From Azadirachta indica (Eukaryota > Streptophyta > Magnoliopsida > Sapindales > Meliaceae): 64,000 nucleotides of DNA. The first letter of the stretch is position 1. Each line of letters opens with the position of its first letter. Of this stretch, positions 21,488 through 31,720 are shown one piece after another. The stretch is from assembly GCA_022749755.1 (NCBI GenBank), contig CM040441.1, positions 22,941,475-23,005,474 of the forward strand. The letters are read 5' to 3'. The position numbers and the translations under genes are program-made. A model generated the notes under the pieces. That model ran no database searches. It was not told the origin of the DNA and worked only from the letters and a program-made list of their open reading frames with translations.

Positions 21488-22132
21488 ATGGAAGGAGCTT
21501 CTATTCATCAATTTACAACTATTTGTGTTTTTTGTGGGTCAAGCTCCGGGAAAGGTGAAGAGTTTGTAAAAGCAGCAGACGATCTGGGTCGAGTTTTAGC
21601 TGAGCAAAAACTTAACCTACTATATAGAGGAGGTAGCCTTGGGTTAATGGGGTGTATGTCAATTGCCGAATATGTAGGAGGAAGTGGAGTCATAGATATC
21701 ATACCAAAGGCTTTATCTGTAGATAACATAACCGGCAAAACAGTTGGAGAAGAACTAATGGTCTTAACAATGCATGAAAGAATTGCATTTTAATTCTGCA
21801 GATGCTTTTATTGCCTTACCATGTGGTTTTGGGACCTTAGAGAAATTTTTCAAGTTGCATCTTGGGCACAACTCACCATTCACAAAAAACTCATAGGATT
21901 GTTAAATGTTAATGGTTTCTTTAACAAGTTATTGTCTTTTCTTGATCATGCTGTAGAACAGAATTTTATTTCACAGATGGCTCGTAAACTCCTCATTTCT
22001 ACTCCAACTATTAATAACTTGATCAATCAGTTGCAGAACTTTATCCATGAATCAGATCCAACGATGGCACGATTAGAATGGTCAAGTGAAAGCAGTAAAA
22101 AGCGAAAGCTGGATTTGTCGCTTCATTTGTAA
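21488..22132 (+). pseudogene. LOG-like: Intronless LONELY GUY-like cytokinin-activating enzyme, copy 1
   Basis: Family role: LOG hydrolyses cytokinin riboside 5'-monophosphate to free cytokinin plus ribose 5-phosphate, in the cytosol. ATG 21488 opens MEGASIHQFTTICVFCGSSS, the normal LOG N-terminus. Then come LGRVLAEQ, RGGSLGLMG (family GGGS-GLMG, first Gly changed to Arg), VIDIIPKAL, ITGKTVGE and MHER. A frameshift with a stop at 21791-21793 and a second one near 21845 split the protein. After them come ADAFIALPCGFGTLE (family PGG-GT--E, one Gly changed to Cys), WAQLTIHKKLIGLLNVNG and the C-terminal helices to 22132. The few residues around the catalytic Arg after MHER are missing. Plant LOG genes have several introns; none is seen here, so this is a processed copy. 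It sits inside an Athila element, downstream of pol. Confidence 0.85.
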
Positions 22133-23045
22133 CTTTTCTTATCTCTTTTTTCTACTCATTGCATTTTGTTATTTTTGCTTAAATTTGTTTCAGGTTTTAC
22201 TTGTGTTTCAATAACTACCATCTCAGGTAATGTTCTCTATACTGTACCTCTTTACATTCAAACATTGGGGACAATGTTACAATCTGGTTGGGGGGAGTGT
22301 AGTTGACATAAGTAACCCTTTTTTTTTAATACACAACTAAAAATATATATATATATTTTTAGATTCATAATTTGTAAGGATGGTAGAGCAAGGAGTAATC
22401 TTACTCCTAAGACATATCTTAGTAGATATGCATTATCATTTGTTTTGATTTTTGAATTTCATAACAAAGGATTTATCATTCACTTTCTTTTGAATTGATC
22501 AAATCTACAGACTCTCACATCATCATCATATAACAAAAATTCTGCTTAAATACTCAATCAGTAAAATATTTATAAACCATCTTTCACACACACACTTTGA
22601 TACATGATTGTGGATGATATATTAGAATTTTACAATATTTGAGCTTTTTTGTTTTGTCAAAGGTAGCAACTAAGGGTTAAAAAAAAAAAAACTCCAAAAA
22701 AAAAAAAAAGTAAAAATTCTAACCAAAGCTTTTACTTAGTAACCGGGCTTCTTACCTAATTAACAGCAAATGTTCGCGTAAAACAGTAAAGTTTTGGTAT
22801 GAATAAGTTCATAACTTTAATTCGAGTAATTAAGCCCGTAGAGATGTTTTAACACCAATACCCTAAGGCCAACTGGTCTGGGAGTTATTGGCCCAAAGCT
22901 CGCTACATGGGTTAGGTTATTCAAAAAAAAAAAAAAAAAGAGATAGAATTAATTTTTGCCCAAATAAGTTTACCTTGACAAAATTTAGAACCAATATTAT
23001 TTGATTCCAATTAAGTCCCATAATATATATTAGTTATAAAAAAGC
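22133..23045 (+). other. Athila 3' untranslated region
   Basis: Non-coding. Carries ACATTGGGGACAATGTTACA and GGTTGGGGGGAG (about 22265-22300), the post-pol G-rich box of Athila-type elements, an AT dinucleotide run (about 22343), poly-A stretches, and the CTAAGGCCAACTGGTCTGGG / GCTCGCTACATGGGTTAGG segment. No 3' LTR follows; at about 23046 it meets a reverse-strand gypsy. Confidence 0.65.
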
Positions 23046-24090
23046 ACAAAAAGAAGGTTTATTAATAATTTGACTGATGAGTATTTGGCAGTAGAACAGC
23101 TTCTGGTACAAGATCAATGCAATGTTGAATGTCTCTCATCGGAGGAAGTTCGGGCGGAATCTCCTCTGGAACAACATCATGAAACTCTTCAAGATGTTTC
23201 TTCATCTGTGATGGTTCATTGCCATCTTCATTTTCCTTTAATATAACTAGAACATAAACTTCATTACCTAAATTCAACTCCTTTTGACATTCTGATATGA
23301 CAAGCAAATTGTTTCCCTCCCCTTTTACAGGTTTAGGAATATTTTCCATCGACGAACTTAAAACTACCTTTGGTTCCATTTTTGACAAAAATATAAGTGT
23401 TTTTATACCCATCATGTATAACCTTTCTATCATATTGCTAAAGTCTTCCCAAAAGTAAATGACAAGCATCCATGGGCACAACATCACACGAAACTTCATC
23501 CATATATTTTTTTCCAATTGAAAACGAAATAAGACAGCATTTTTTTACCTTTATCTCACTGCCCTTTCGAAGCCAAGAAAGTTTGTATGGTTGAGGATGT
23601 TGCTCAGTTTTAAGACACAACTTCTTTACCATTTCAGTAGACACCACATTCTCAAAAGCTGCCTCCATCAATGATGACGTTACAAACCTTACCATTAGAA
23701 GTACATCTTGTGTGAAAAATATTCTTTTGCAACCAATCTTCTCCTTCAAATGCAACGCTTAAACTTCGCCGCATAACAAGGGACGTGCCATAATCAGCAT
23801 ATATAACATCATCTTTTTCTACATTTTTTGGAACTTTAGAATCCAATTGTGGACCCTCCCTCAATTTCTTCATCAGCATCTTCTTCAATAAGTGTGATAA
23901 TTTTGCGATTAGGATATTCGCAAGCAATATGCCCAACACCTTGACATTTGAAGCATCATTGAGAATTCGTGCTTGGTTGCTACTTAGAGCTAGTTCCCAC
24001 ATCATTTTTGGCAAGAATCTTGGTTCCTGATTTCACGTTAGAAGTATTTTTAGAAATGAAGGTGTTCCCATGATTGGAAGTGATGTCTTT
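23046..24090 (-). pseudogene. Gypsy family F gag zinc knuckle and protease, up to the RT start
   Basis: On the minus strand from 24090: gag tail, zinc knuckle (CFKCQGVGHIACEYPN, frame shifted), linker, HTRCTSNGKVCNVIIDGG (protease D-G-G site), SWLRKGSEIKV, CHLLLGRLW, then a linker with DVVPEEIPPELPPM and DIQHCIDLVP, the usual entry to RT. It stops there against the Athila 3' region. Three overlapping frames show several frameshifts. Family resemblance is to chromovirus Gag-Pol. RT and integrase are missing. Confidence 0.75.
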
Positions 24091-24611
24091 TAATTGCAAT
24101 TCGAATCAGATCTTCATCATGATTCAAGTTTCGAATTCCATATGTCATTTGTACTAAGTTGCTGCTCAATCCCATTATCTATCTTAATCTTATTTATAAA
24201 TATATGTTATTTAGTTTGTTATGTGTTTGGGCTATTAATGTTAATTATTAAGCCCAAATTTGATTTGTTTTAATTTAAATTAGAATAAGTTTAGTTTTGT
24301 AACCAAACACTCTATTGAGGGTTGCTAATTTCTTATATCCTTATATATTCAGCCACATGCTCCCATAGAAATATGATTACTTTTTGAATGAAATAAAATA
24401 ACTGAGAGTATTTCTCTTCTTTTGATTCTTGGTTGAATCAAAGTTCTTACAATCAGAGCTAATTGCTTTGAAGATATTTAATTCCAAAAGTTCTATTTCA
24501 TAAGTTAAAATTGGGTCGCGGTCTTGGGTAAATCTGATTTAATTTTTCAAGAAGTTGGACCCATGCATAAAGATATTGGGTCTCAAGTTTAATATACTCG
24601 GGGTTCGTATA
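24091..24611 (+). mobile_element. Family F LTR end, primer site and leader fragment
   Basis: Plus-strand match to the block inserted in reverse at 5205-6045: TATATTCAGCCACATGCTCC, an LTR end TTCTTACA at 24451, a residual iMet-type primer site ATCAGAGC (24452-24459), and a leader ending CTCGGGGTTCGTAT. It faces away from the neighbouring family F gag, so the two do not form one simple element. Confidence 0.65.
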
Positions 24612-24925
24612 AAAATACATTGAATTTAAAATAAAATATTTAAAATTCGTGCATCCAAATTCTACCTTGAAAATGAATATGTTGTGAAAAAATTGTCATA
24701 ACTTTATTTAAAGAACTCCAATGTTAAACCGTAAAATTCTATAGAAAGCTTACTTCTTCAACTTTCCAGTGGTACCATCTACTTTCTAAAATATTACTTT
24801 AGTGAATACTATTTAAATTTAGAAATTATCCCTCTGACAGTGTCTTCACAACTTTGTAAATTAAATTAGAATAAGTTTAGTTTTGTAACCAAACACTCTA
24901 TTGATTTTTGAATACTCCTATGTCA
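24612..24925 (-). mobile_element. LTR_E start fragment
   Basis: Related to 2100-2417. The minus strand starts TGACATAGGAGTATTC at 24925. It includes a 40-45 bp stretch that is identical to part of the adjacent family F LTR (24275-24316 and 24860-24903), so the fragment is mosaic. Confidence 0.6.
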
Positions 24926-25049
24926 GGTGAGACCATCATCAAATTAGTGTGAAACACGAGTCATAACAATCTGATTTAAGTGCAAACACTTGAGGGACTG
25001 TGAGAGAAATAAATTTCTTTAATTTATAACAAGTTTTACAAGTTATAAA

Positions 25050-25665
25050 CATAAGTAGTAAAGGAGATCCACAAGAAGTTGATATGAAAATGCTCATAAA
25101 GGCTGTTAACGAAGAATTTAGAAAGTTGAATACTAAACTGGATGAATTGCAATCCCCATCCATATCTAAAACTACTAGAAGATGTGTGTTTGAGGAAAAA
25201 GAGGAAGACGACTCAAATTTGGAGGAATCAAGTTCTAAATGAGGCAAGAAAGCCATTTAAAAAAGAGATAGTAATTTGGGTAGCATAAAAATAAAGATTC
25301 CAACCTTTCAAGAAAAAAAATGATTCCGAACTATACTTGGAGTGAGAAAGAAAGCTTGAACACATATTTGATTGCCATAATTACTCCGAGAAGAAGAAAT
25401 AAAAACTAGCAACAATAGAGTTCACAGATTATGCAAGCATATGGTAGGATCAATTGATGATCAATAGGCATAGGAATAGGGACACGCCAATTCAGTCATG
25501 GGAAGAGATGAAAGTGGTACTGTGCAAGAGATGCAAGTTCTAATGCACAAGAGATTTGCATAGAAAGTTGCAAGGGCTGATTCATGGTTTCATGAGTGTA
25601 GAGGACTATTACAAGGAGATGGAGATAGCTATGATTAGAGCAAATGTAGAAGAAGATCGAGATGT
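25050..25665 (+). pseudogene. CRM-like element B: gag N-terminal part
   Basis: Decayed gag with recognisable blocks split over frames: GSIKIKIPTFQ (normally followed by GKNDPE), HNYSE-like, EFTDYAS, WDQLMINRHRNRD, SWEEMKVV and [14 protein letters not shown]. It is interrupted at 25671 by an LTR_C solo insertion, and gag resumes at 26455. Many stops; it cannot produce Gag. Confidence 0.75.
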
Positions 25666-25670
25666 AACAA

Positions 25671-26449
25671 TGATACGAACCTCGCCAATAATGTGACGAA
25701 ACCCAACATCGAATGTAGTAACGAAACTCAAGATTTTCCTAAGACGCAAGTTTATTAAGTTTTAACTCGATACCTATCTAGATAACAACTAAAAATATGC
25801 ATTACTTAAACGACACACTAACAATCCTTACGAAAATACTTAACAATTTAGATGATAAGTTTGGTTGTTTTGAATGCCACAAGAAATTAAATTTGAAGAG
25901 TTCAAGAACAAAACCTTGTAAAAAACACTCAAAATTACTTGTTTCATTTAAAAAATGAAAACCTTTTTATAGGCAAATACAAAAGGAAAATGTTAAAGGG
26001 TAGGCTAACAATTCTACCCAACAATTTAACAAATTAAATACAAACTTTATGACTTTTAAAACTACAAATTTCAAACATGAAAACGTAAGCAATGACATCA
26101 TATGTATATGACATAAGCAATGACGTTATACGTGTATGATGTAAGTGATTACATCATTTTAAGAATCTTAAAAATTACACAAGTGAACTATAATTTTTAA
26201 ACATTTCCATATTAGTTTTCTTGAACTCCAATCGCTTGAATAATGTTCACTGAGCCTAATTTTTCAAGACGTGTATCTTAAATTGCATTTGAATTATACA
26301 TCTTTTTAATTAGTTCATTTAAGACACTTTGTAATCGGTCCGCTCGGTATGCTTAAAACGAATCATATAAATGCTATAATTGAGTGTCTCCAGTCTTATG
26401 TGTGAGTTTCTCCTCTAGTTTGCGTGGTTACACAACTTCATTTGCATCA
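25671..26449 (-). mobile_element. LTR_C solo LTR with perfect target duplication
   Basis: 779 bp. The plus strand reads TGATACGAACC...TTTGCATCA, the exact reverse of LTR_C ends (TGATGCAAA...GGTTCGTATCA). Flanked by AACAA at 25666-25670 and 26450-26454. No internal sequence remains, so it formed by LTR-LTR recombination. It lies in the gag of element B. Confidence 0.92.
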
Positions 26450-26454
26450 AACAA

Positions 26455-27367
26455 TGCAACATGTGTTGGCAGCTTAAACAAAGAGATTGGTGATGTAATT
26501 GATTTACAATACTATGTGGAGATAGAGGAGCTATTGCACAAAGTAGTTAAAGTGGAAATGCAAATCAAATCAAAAAGGTTCTGATCTAAATCAGTTTCTA
26601 GTTCTTCATGGAAATCTAATTAGAAGTACAATCAAGCTATCTTAAAAACAAAAAAAGAAGGACAGTAAAAGGATTCTATTATTGTTTCTAAAGCTAAAAT
26701 TGAAACTAAAACTTGTTTTAAATCATGTGAAGTTAAGTGTATAGGTACCAAGGGTTTAGGCATATTGCTTTTCAATGCCCAAACAAAAGAGTTATGATTG
26801 TGTTGGAGAATGGAAAAATAAAAAGTGCTAACTTAAATGAGGATTGGAGAATTGTTTAATGTTAAAGTTGAAGAATTGGAGAGCCCTAAGTATATAGCCT
26901 AAGGATAATGTTGATGAGGAGCAATGTGAGCATATTTTTCATACAAGACACCATATGAAGTATAAGGTATGTACTATGATCACTGATAGTGGAAGTTATA
27001 CTAATGTTGCTAGTACTTTATTGGTAGATAAGCTGAATTTGCATACCATAAAGCATCATAAACTGTACAAATTGTAATAGCTGAATGAATATAGAGAAGT
27101 TAGGTAACCAAGCAAGCTCTAGTTTCCTTTTCAATTGACAAGTACGAGGATGAGGTTCTATGTGATATGGCTCCAATGCATGCTGGTTATATATTGTTTG
27201 GCCGACTATGGCAGTTTAATCGAAAGGTTACACATGATGGGTATAAAAATTGTTATTTTTTTGTAAAGAATAACCTAACTATTGTACTAACTCCTCTTAA
27301 ACCTTTATAAGCTTATGAAGATCATATTAGGATAGCAGAGAGTGCAAAATGAGGGAGGGAAGAACAA
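26455..27367 (+). pseudogene. CRM-like element B: gag C-terminus and protease
   Basis: Resumes in gag (SLNKEIGDVIDLQYYVEIEE), then a decayed zinc knuckle (CQ..GHIAFQCPNKRVMIV in mixed frames), an acidic linker, the protease-like HIFHTRHHMKYKVCTMI and TNVASTLLVDKLN, then SFSIDKYEDEVLCDM, HAGYILFGRLWQFNRKVTHD. Frameshifts are frequent. Confidence 0.75.
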
Positions 27368-29022
27368 ATGTGTGAGCAAGAGGAAAAGAAAAAGAAGGAA
27401 AGTGAACAAGCAAAAGTAAAGAAAGCAAGTGAAATCGAGAGGAAAAGTGCAAGTGGAAAGAGTGAGGCCAATAGGAAAATAAGAGAGAAAAGTGTGCAAA
27501 AAGGAGAGAAAACTAGGGGAATGAGTGTATTTGCTTGCAAAAATGAGGTTAAGAGTGTCATGATTACAAGGCAGCAACTACTTATACTTATGTTCAAGGA
27601 TATTTACTTTTCGACTAATAACCTTAACCCGTCATTGCCTAATGCTGTTGTTTTTTTATTACAGGAGTTTGCAGACATATTCCCCAAGGAGATTCCCTAT
27701 AGATTACCTCTCTTAAGAGGTATTGAGCATCAAATAGACTTCATACCCAGTTCCTCCATACCAAATCAACCTACTTATAGAGCTAATCCTGAGAAAACAA
27801 AATAGATACAAAGGCAAGTAGATGAGTTAGAGCAAAAGGGTTTTGTAAGGGAGAGTCTTAGCCCATGTTCAATTCCTGTCATTCCAAAGAAGGATGGAAC
27901 GTGGCATATGTGTATGGATTGTCAAGCCATTAATAAAATAACGGTTAAGTATAGACATCCTAACCCTAGATTAGATAATGTGTTTGATGAATTATATGGC
28001 TCTTGTTTGTTTTCTAAAATTGATTTAAAAAATGGCTATCATCAAATTCACATGAAAAAAAGAGAGGAATGGAAGATAGCATTTAAAACTAAATATGGAT
28101 TGTGTGAGTGGTTAGTAATGCATTTTGGTTTAATTAATGTATCTAGTACATTCATAAGGTTAATGAATCATATCCTGCGTGCTTTTATAGTGAAATTTGC
28201 GGTAGTTTACTTTGTTAATATTTTAATTTATAGCAAAAATTTGGATGAACATGTGAAACACTTGCATGTTGTTTTTAATGTGTTAAGAGAGCATCAATTG
28301 TATCCTAATCTTAAGACGTGCAAGTTTTGCATGGAATTTGTTGTGTTTTTTGGATATATTGTTAGTTTGTAAGGTATTAGTGTTGATATAGAGAAGGTTA
28401 AGGTAATAAGCAACTGGCCTACACCTAAGAATGTAAACGAGGTAAGAAGTTTGCACGGATTAGTAAGATTCTATCAAGGATTTATTAGGGATTTTAGTTC
28501 TATTGCTACACCTTTGAATGAACTTGTTAAAAAGAATATTATTTTTAAGTGGGATGTTGTGCATGATCGGGCTTTCAAAACTTTGAAAGATAAGCTAACT
28601 AATACACCTTTGTTGTGTTTGTCTAATTTTGATAAAGCTTTTGAGGTGGAATGTGATGCATCTGGAATTGGAATAAGGGTTGTTTTAACGCAAGATTTCA
28701 AAGCAATTGCTTATTTTAGTGAAAAGCTAAGTGGGGCAGCCTTGAATTATCCTACTTATAACAAGAAACTTTATGCATTAGTGAGAACTCTTCAAACATG
28801 GTAACATTACTTGTGGCCAAGGGAATTCATTATTCATTTTGATCATGAGAGCTTAAAGTTCTTTAAATCCCAAGATAAGCTTAATAAAAGGCATGCTAAG
28901 TGGCTGGAGTTCATAGAAACATTTCCTTATGTGATTAGGTACAAACATGGAAAGGAAAATGTTGTTGTTGATGCATTATCTAGGAGGTACACATTACTTA
29001 CATCTTCGCAAACCAACGAGGT
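27368..29022 (+). pseudogene. CRM-like element B: pre-RT linker, reverse transcriptase, RNase H
   Basis: A Lys/Glu-rich linker (27368-27560) leads to FADIFPKEIPYRLPLLRGIE, then [68 protein letters not shown]. The catalytic YFDD is YFVN (about 28208-28219), so both aspartates are lost. RNase H follows ([64 protein letters not shown]) with its acidic residues. Stops at 27803, 28370 and 28802. Reads almost continuously otherwise, so it is a moderately old copy. Confidence 0.88.
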
Positions 29023-29843
29023 GACAAAACCTAATACCAAACGTGACATTGAATCTTGCCAAGAATGTGACGAAACCCAAAACCAATATAATAATAAACT
29101 TTGTCAACAATGTAATAGAAACTTGACACCAAATATAATACGAAACCCCAAGATTTTCATGAAACAAGTTTGTTGAGTCTCGACTCATTATCTAATAAGA
29201 TAAAAATCAAGAACTACAGTTGTTTGATGACGCCACACCAAGAATCTCAAGAATAAGTAAAGAATTAAGATGATAAGTCTAGTTATTTAATGCCATAAGA
29301 ATATAATTCTTGATAAGTTCACAAGTTCTTAAAAGAACTAAAGAAATAATTTATTTCTTATTGAAAATAATATTGAGAGTCAAGGTTCTGAATTCCAACA
29401 TAATGTTAGCGCCATATAAATAGGCTAATAAAAATCTTAAATAAAATAAAAAAAATAGAAATCCAAAATTAAGTAGGAATAAAAAATCCTAACTTATATA
29501 AGAATAAAAATTCTAAATTAAAGAAAAAACTATAATCCTAATCTAAGTAAGAAACATAAAAATAACAATTCTAAACAAATTAGGAAACTAATTCTAAATT
29601 AAATAAGGAATCTTCAAAAGTCCAAATTATCCATGTGACATTAGAATTTAGTAGTGCAGAGATATTTTATTCCTCTTATTGCAATCAACTTGAATTCTTG
29701 TCACGCATTCAGCTCATCTCTTTTAATTTGGCCCACTCGAAAAATTTAATGAATTATGTGAATGCTGCCATTAAGTCTTTCCAAGCCTATATGAGAGTTT
29801 TCCATCTTGTATGCATGGTTGATAGTTTTGTTCGCATCACTTG
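29023..29843 (-). mobile_element. LTR_D-type insertion in element B pol
   Basis: Interrupts pol between [12 protein letters not shown] and GFKLIKNLYAND. Most of it (about 29033-29683) is the reverse complement of 39064-39763, with the CAATAAGAGGAATAAAATAT start region on the minus strand. The last ~150 bp before 29843 is not recognised. No clear target duplication. Confidence 0.65.
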
Positions 29844-30684
29844 GTTTTAAATTGATTAAGAACTTGTACGCTAATGATTTTGATTTCAACCAAGTGTGGA
29901 ATGCATGTGAGAAGTGTGCATTTACTGATTTCTATAGGCACAAAGGATTTTTGTTTAAGAAAGATAAATTGTGTGTGCCTATTTGTTCTATTCGTGAGTT
30001 ACTTGTTAGAAAAACTCACGGAAGTGACTTGATGGAACACTTTAGTGTGCAAAAGACTTTAAATATATTGTATGTGCATTTTATTGGCCTAATATGAAGT
30101 ATGATGTACAATTTATTTGTGATAAGTGCATTACATATATTACAAGGCAAGGAAAATCTAAAGTTAAACCGCATGGCTTGTATACCCCTTTACCAATGCC
30201 TACCCAAGCTTGAATTAATATTTTTATGGATTTTGTTTTAGGTTGACCAAGGTCTCAAAGTGGTAATGACAGAATATTTGTTGATGTTGATAAGTTTAGT
30301 AAAATGGCCCATTTTATTGCTTGTTCAAAAACCAATGATACAGCACATGTTGTTGACTTATTCTTTAAAGAAGTTGTTTGTTTGCATGGTTTGCCTAAAA
30401 CAATAGTTAGTGATAGAGATGTTAAGTTTTTAACTCATTTTTGATGCACTTTACGGAATAAAATAAAAACTAAACTTTTATTTTCTATTGTTGCACATCC
30501 GCAAATGGATGGTCAAACTGAAGTAATTAATAGGACACTCACTACTTTGTTACGTGCTATTATTGAAAAGAACTTAAAGCAATAAAAAAAGTACTTGCCA
30601 CATATTGAGTTTGCATATAATAGTTCTGTTCATTCTACTACTTCTTTTTCACCTTTTAAAATTGTTAATGCTTTAATCTTTTAA
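29844..30684 (+). pseudogene. CRM-like element B: integrase
   Basis: FYRHKGFLFKKDKLCVP, ELLVRKTHGSDLMEHFSVQKT (HHCC first half), a shifted CDKCIT, then [47 protein letters not shown] and [18 protein letters not shown] residues still visible across frames. IEFAYNSSVHSTT leads into the tandemly duplicated segment. Confidence 0.8.
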
Positions 30685-31720
30685 CTCTTATGGATATTTT
30701 ACCTTTGCCTACTAATAAAGACCATGCTAATTTTGATAGTTAGAAAAAGGTAGATTTTGTGAAGGATTTACCTGCCAAAGTTCAGGCTAACAAAGGAAGA
30801 ATGAGCAATATACTAAACAAGCTAATAAGGGGTGTTTGAGGGTTCTTTTTGAACTTGGACATTGGGTTTGGATGCATATGTGTAAGGAGAGGTTTCCTAC
30901 ACAAAAAAAATTAAATTTGTAGCCTAAAGGAGATGGATCTTTTCAACTCTTGGAGAGAATCAATGATAACTAGATTTACCATATAACTATGGTAATGTTA
31001 GTGCGACTTTTAATGTTGTTGATTTATCTTTCTTTGATGTAGGCAATTCGAGGACGAATCCTTTTGAAGAGGGAGGAAATAATGGAGATCGTGACGCTAG
31101 CCAAATAGTTCAAGCTAACATTTCCAAATATTTTCAAGATCCTTTGCAAAGAATCAGAGTTCCAATGACTAGAGCAAGGACAAAGAGGATGAAAAAGACT
31201 TGACAAGGCTTGATTATAGAAGTGCATGACAAAGAAGCTATTCTATAAGATTCTAAGGCTATTCTAGAAGTTTCTAAAGTCTCATCAAAGATAATCACTT
31301 ACCTTTATGTGCAAGAAGAAAAATAGCCGTGCGCTACTAAATCCTAATACCACATAGGAAAATTAGGGCTTTAAAGATTCCTTATTTGTTTTAGATTATT
31401 TACTTTACACATAATTAATTTCTTAATTTGTTTAGGATTGTTATGCTTCTTAATTAGATTAGGATTTTAGTTTTCTCTTTTATTTGAGATTTCTATTCTC
31501 ATTTATGTTAGGATTTTATTCTTATTTAGTTTTGAACTAATGTTTTCATACCTATATAAAGGCTACTACTATGTAAATGAATAATCATCACATCATTAAT
31601 AATATTGAGATATTTTGAGCAAGTGTAGCTTTGCCTTCTTGTGTTTTTGGTAGAATACAATATCCTAACTTATCAAAGGAGTGATCAACTTTTGTGGCGT
31701 TTTCAAGATTGGAATTTTAA
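30685..31720 (+). repeat. 1036-bp tandem duplication, unit 1 (integrase C-terminus to LTR_B)
   Basis: Contains the integrase C-terminal region (decayed WVWMHM and KERFPTQKK blocks, GDGSFQLLERIND, NNEED-like tail), the polyprotein end with PMTRARTKRMKK, and most of LTR_B including TATATAAAGG (31553-31562). It is immediately repeated at 31721 with only a few base differences (for example GACTTGAC versus GACTTAAC). Units are delimited by TTTTAA. Confidence 0.95.

Noticed and set aside
21508..21738. Minus-strand frame opposite the LOG-like gene
   Set aside because: Antisense shadow of a real coding region; no motif of its own.
22299..23045. Athila 3' LTR beginning TGTAGTTGACATAAG after the G-run
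   Set aside because: It does not match the 5' LTR (TGATGAATG...), has no CA end, and resembles the untranslated tail of this lineage. The true 3' LTR is absent here.
27305..27597. Minus-strand hydrophobic frames opposite the element B linker
   Set aside because: Reverse shadow of a Lys/Glu-rich coding linker (AAG/GAA runs read as Leu/Phe/Ser).
29686..29843. Possible captured gene piece to the right of LTR_D
   Set aside because: A short open frame exists, but I recognise no domain, and the piece is too short to support a call.
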